From Dolomitihabitans soli (lineage in GTDB: Bacteria; Actinomycetota; Actinomycetes; Streptosporangiales; Streptosporangiaceae): 64,000 bases of DNA. Shown here piece by piece: positions 61,861-64,000 of this stretch. Both the position numbers and the translations under genes were made by a program. Position 1 is the first letter of the stretch. Every line of letters starts with the position of its first letter. The DNA lies in NCBI RefSeq assembly GCF_022213955.1, contig NZ_JAKNTW010000002.1, forward strand, positions 638,679 to 702,678, given 5' to 3'. The notes under the pieces were generated by a model that did not search any database, was not told the origin of the DNA, and saw only the letters and a program-made list of their open reading frames with translations.

Positions 61861-63174
61861 ATGAACGCGGCAGCCGTACTGGCGGACTTCGTGACCTCGG
61901 CCGACGTGCAGGACGACGCCGTCATCACCAAGGCCGGACAACACCTCCTCGACACCCTCGGCGCCGCATTGGCCGGAAGCACGACGCCCGCGCCGGGGAT
62001 CACCGGGGCCGGTGACGCTCCCCTGTGGGGCACCCCCTTCACCCTGACTCCGCGCGACGCGGCTCTGCTGAACGGCATCGCGGCACACGCGCTCGAACTC
62101 GACGACACCGGCGGCTGCGACCACTCCGGCGCGGTCGTCGTCCCCGCCGCGCTGGCCTGCCTCAGCCTCATCGATCGCGAGGTCAGCGGCACCGAACTGC
62201 TGACCGCCGTGGTCCTGGGCTACGACGTGGCGCGCCGGGTCCTGGAGGCGTGCGGCGGTTATGCCGCGCACAACCAGTCGGGCTGGCATTCCACCGGGAC
62301 CTGCGGCACCTTCGGCGCGGCCGCCGCCGCGGCCCGCCTGCTCGGCCTCGACCCCGGGCAGACAGCCTCCGCGCTCGGACTGGCATCCAGTTTCTCTTCC
62401 GGACTCTGGGCGTTCGTGCACGATGGAGCCACGAGCAAACGCCTGCACGCCGGCCGTGCCGCCGAGGGCGGGCTCACCGCGGCGCTGCTGGCCACTCGCG
62501 GCATCACCGGCCCCGGCCAGGCGTTCGCCGACGTCTGGGGCGGCTTCCTGACGACCTTCGCCGGTGACGCCGCCGACCCGGGCGCGTTGACCCGCGATCT
62601 CGGCACGTCGTGGCGCATCTCCCGCTGTGCGATCAAGCCCTACTCGTCCTGCCGCAGCACCCACTCCTCGATCGACGCCATCGGGCGGCTCCTCACCACC
62701 ATTCGGCCCGAGGAGATCGCCATGATCAAGGTACGGCTGAGCCCGCTGATCGCCGACATGTGCGGCGGCCGGATTCTCACCTCGCTGCCGCAGGCGCAGA
62801 TGAGCCTTCCCTACGGCGTCGCCGCCCGCATCCTGTACGGCAAAGCCGACCTGGCGGCCTACGCGCCCGAGCGCCGGGCCGACCCCCGCCTCGCCGACCT
62901 GCTCGACCGCATCGTGCTCGACGTCGACCCTGCGATGAGCGGCACCGATGAGCCCGAGCTCCTGCTCACCACAACCGATCACCAGGTGCACCGCGCCCGG
63001 GTGACCGACCCCCTCGGTTCGCCGACCAACCCTCTCGGCGAAGAGGAACTCCTCACCAAGTTCCGCGGGCTGGCCGCCACGGTGCTGCCCTCCGCAGACG
63101 CCGTGGCACACCTCGTGACCCACCTGGACGAGGCCCCCGACGTCCGCCGACTGCCCGGCCTGCTCCTGACCTGA
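61861..63174 (+). CDS. MmgE/PrpD-family protein
   Basis: A 437-residue MmgE/PrpD protein. It shows the helical domain motif DDAVITKAGQHLLDTLGAAL near residue 20, LLNGIAAHALELDDTGGCDH (with ELDD, a conserved loop) and SGWHSTGTCGTFGAAAAAAR. IKPYSSCRSTHSSIDAIGRL follows further on. Members include 2-methylcitrate dehydratase, aconitate decarboxylase and epimerases acting on iminodisuccinate-type compounds. No prpB or prpC is nearby, so a propionate role is unlikely. Ending an operon of a C-N lyase and an amino-acid importer, it may epimerise the substrate into the stereoisomer the lyase accepts. The RBS is weak. Confidence 0.9.
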   Translation: MNAAAVLADFVTSADVQDDAVITKAGQHLLDTLGAALAGSTTPAPGITGAGDAPLWGTPFTLTPRDAALLNGIAAHALELDDTGGCDHSGAVVVPAALACLSLIDREVSGTELLTAVVLGYDVARRVLEACGGYAAHNQSGWHSTGTCGTFGAAAAAARLLGLDPGQTASALGLASSFSSGLWAFVHDGATSKRLHAGRAAEGGLTAALLATRGITGPGQAFADVWGGFLTTFAGDAADPGALTRDLGTSWRISRCAIKPYSSCRSTHSSIDAIGRLLTTIRPEEIAMIKVRLSPLIADMCGGRILTSLPQAQMSLPYGVAARILYGKADLAAYAPERRADPRLADLLDRIVLDVDPAMSGTDEPELLLTTTDHQVHRARVTDPLGSPTNPLGEEELLTKFRGLAATVLPSADAVAHLVTHLDEAPDVRRLPGLLLT

Positions 63175-63224
63175 CGTCCGCTCCACACGAGACGCGTGAC
63201 AGGGCAGTCGCAGACGAGCCGTCC

Positions 63225-63692
63225 TCAGCTCGCCGCCTGCTTCACGAGTGCGCCGATCCTCGCCTCGTCGTCGGCGGTCAACTCCGTCAGCGCGAAGGCG
63301 GTCGGCCACATGGTGCCGTCGTCGAGGTTCGCCGGGTCGTTGAAGCCGAGGGTCGAGTACCTCGCCTTGAACTTCGCCGCGCTTTGGAAGAAGCAGACGA
63401 CCTTGCCGTCCTTGGCGTACGCGGGCATGCCGTACCAGAGTTTCGGCGCCAGGGCCGGCGCGCTGGCCTTGATGATGGCATGGAGCCGCTCGGCGGTGAC
63501 CCGGTCCTCTTCCTCCATCTCGGCGATCTTTGCGAGCACGTCGCTCTCCCCGTCGGCTTTGGCCGCGCGCGGGCCGCGGCGCGCGGCCGTCTTCAGCTCC
63601 TTGGCGTGCTCCTTCATCGCGGCTCGTTCTTCGTCGCTGAACCCGTCGAACTTCTTGTCGGTGCTCTTGGTGGCCTTACGTGTTTCGACCAT
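63225..63692 (-). CDS. DUF1801/YdhG-like protein
   Basis: A 155-residue protein. ATG 63692 has AAGGAG nine bases upstream. The N-terminal third is charged and helical ([20 protein letters not shown]). The conserved domain follows: [40 protein letters not shown], then [20 protein letters not shown]. The pattern is typical of DUF1801 proteins, which share a fold with the iron-sulfur/frataxin-like YdhG group. Biochemical role unknown. It lies 145 bp downstream of a carboxymuconolactone-decarboxylase-family gene on the same strand. Confidence 0.87.
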   Translation of the reverse strand: MVETRKATKSTDKKFDGFSDEERAAMKEHAKELKTAARRGPRAAKADGESDVLAKIAEMEEEDRVTAERLHAIIKASAPALAPKLWYGMPAYAKDGKVVCFFQSAAKFKARYSTLGFNDPANLDDGTMWPTAFALTELTADDEARIGALVKQAAS

Positions 63693-63836
63693 GGTGGGAA
63701 TCTCCTTGTCGGCGAATCTTGGTAGGGAGGGGTCTTGCGAAGGCGGCTGGTGCGGCTTCGCTGAGGGAGTTGACGGCGATGAGGCGGGTGATCCCAGGCC
63801 ACGGAGTCGAGCACGCTGCCCGGGATCGCGCACCGC

Positions 63837-64000
63837 TCATCCCCAGGCGCCGGCGATCTGCCGGGTGGTGGCATTGAGCCGGTTGAACAGGTTGGTGACG
63901 CCGATCATCAGCACGATCGCGGCCAACTGCTTCTCGTCGAAATGGGTGGCGGCCCTGTCCCAGACCTCGTCGCTCACCGCGTCGGCACGGTCGGCCAACC
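63837..64000 (-). CDS. Carboxymuconolactone decarboxylase/AhpD-family protein, 5' end outside window
   Basis: The last 54 codons of a gene entering from the right edge. The visible product ends VSDEVWDRAATHFDEKQLAA, then IVLMIGVTNLFNRLNATTRQ and a terminal AGAWG before the TGA at 63837. This C-terminus is characteristic of CMD/AhpD-like helical proteins. The N-terminal part with the CxxC redox motif is not in the window, so peroxidase activity cannot be judged. Confidence 0.85.
   Translation of the reverse strand, partial: LADRADAVSDEVWDRAATHFDEKQLAAIVLMIGVTNLFNRLNATTRQIAGAWG

Noticed and set aside
1..64000. Prophage, integrative element or CRISPR array
   Set aside because: No integrase, terminase, capsid, transposase, tRNA-flanked att site or spaced repeat array was seen.

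Overview
This window is chromosomal DNA from a high-GC, GC3-biased Gram-positive bacterium, almost certainly a filamentous actinomycete. The signs are AfsR/SARP regulators, a serine/threonine kinase with WD40 repeats, FxSxx-type RiPP genes, PadR-DUF1048-DrrAB, many GTG/TTG starts and frequent 4-base start/stop overlaps. The family could be Streptosporangiales or Streptomycetales; nothing here fixes the genus. I saw no tRNA, rRNA, CRISPR array, integrase or intact insertion sequence.

Left part (1-15.6 kb). A truncated secreted protein and a TetR regulator are followed by three paralogous AfsR-type regulators (winged helix, BTAD, NB-ARC, TPR). They are interleaved with a 52-residue secreted peptide gene, a secreted N-acetylmuramoyl-L-alanine amidase and a secreted M23 peptidase. 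The two hydrolases end in the same domain, and 278 bp of it are identical at DNA level in inverted orientation. A ROK-family regulator closes this part.

Conflict-like island (15.7-28.8 kb). It holds two nSTAND-TPR NTPases, a membrane-anchored pentapeptide-like repeat protein, a SIR2-like protein translationally coupled to one nSTAND gene, and a 65-residue FxsA-like RiPP precursor just upstream of the SIR2 gene. It also holds an NB-ARC/TPR protein of the FxSxx-COOH system, a HExxH peptide beta-hydroxylase, an FxsB-type radical SAM/SPASM maturase and an unknown membrane protein. I read this as a composite RiPP, SIR2-NADase-like and STAND system. It is the best candidate here for something undescribed.

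Middle (29-42.4 kb). This part has a GH20 beta-N-acetylhexosaminidase, an FAD monooxygenase carrying an in-frame 33-bp minisatellite, and a PadR-DUF1048-ABC efflux operon behind a nested palindrome. A cytochrome P450, an asymmetric heterodimeric ABC exporter, a kinase-WD40 protein and a small coiled-coil protein follow.

Sugar operon (42.6-51.6 kb, minus strand). A SorC/DeoR-type regulator is followed by a lipoprotein binding protein, ABC ATPase, permease, two FGGY kinases, a histidine phosphatase and a 2-hydroxyacid dehydrogenase. Most junctions overlap, and a related 22-bp element lies upstream of both the regulator and the binding-protein gene.

Right part (51.8-64 kb). After an AraC/GATase1 regulator, a secreted HD-domain protein and a PH-like membrane protein come two divergent nitrogen-compound operons. 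One holds a ureohydrolase and a thiamine-diphosphate enzyme. The other holds an argininosuccinate-lyase-family enzyme, an XRE-cupin regulator, a polar amino acid ABC transporter and an MmgE/PrpD protein. The lyase, epimerase-like protein and transporter resemble aminopolycarboxylate (iminodisuccinate or EDDS) catabolic sets. A DUF1801 protein and a truncated carboxymuconolactone-decarboxylase-family gene end the window.
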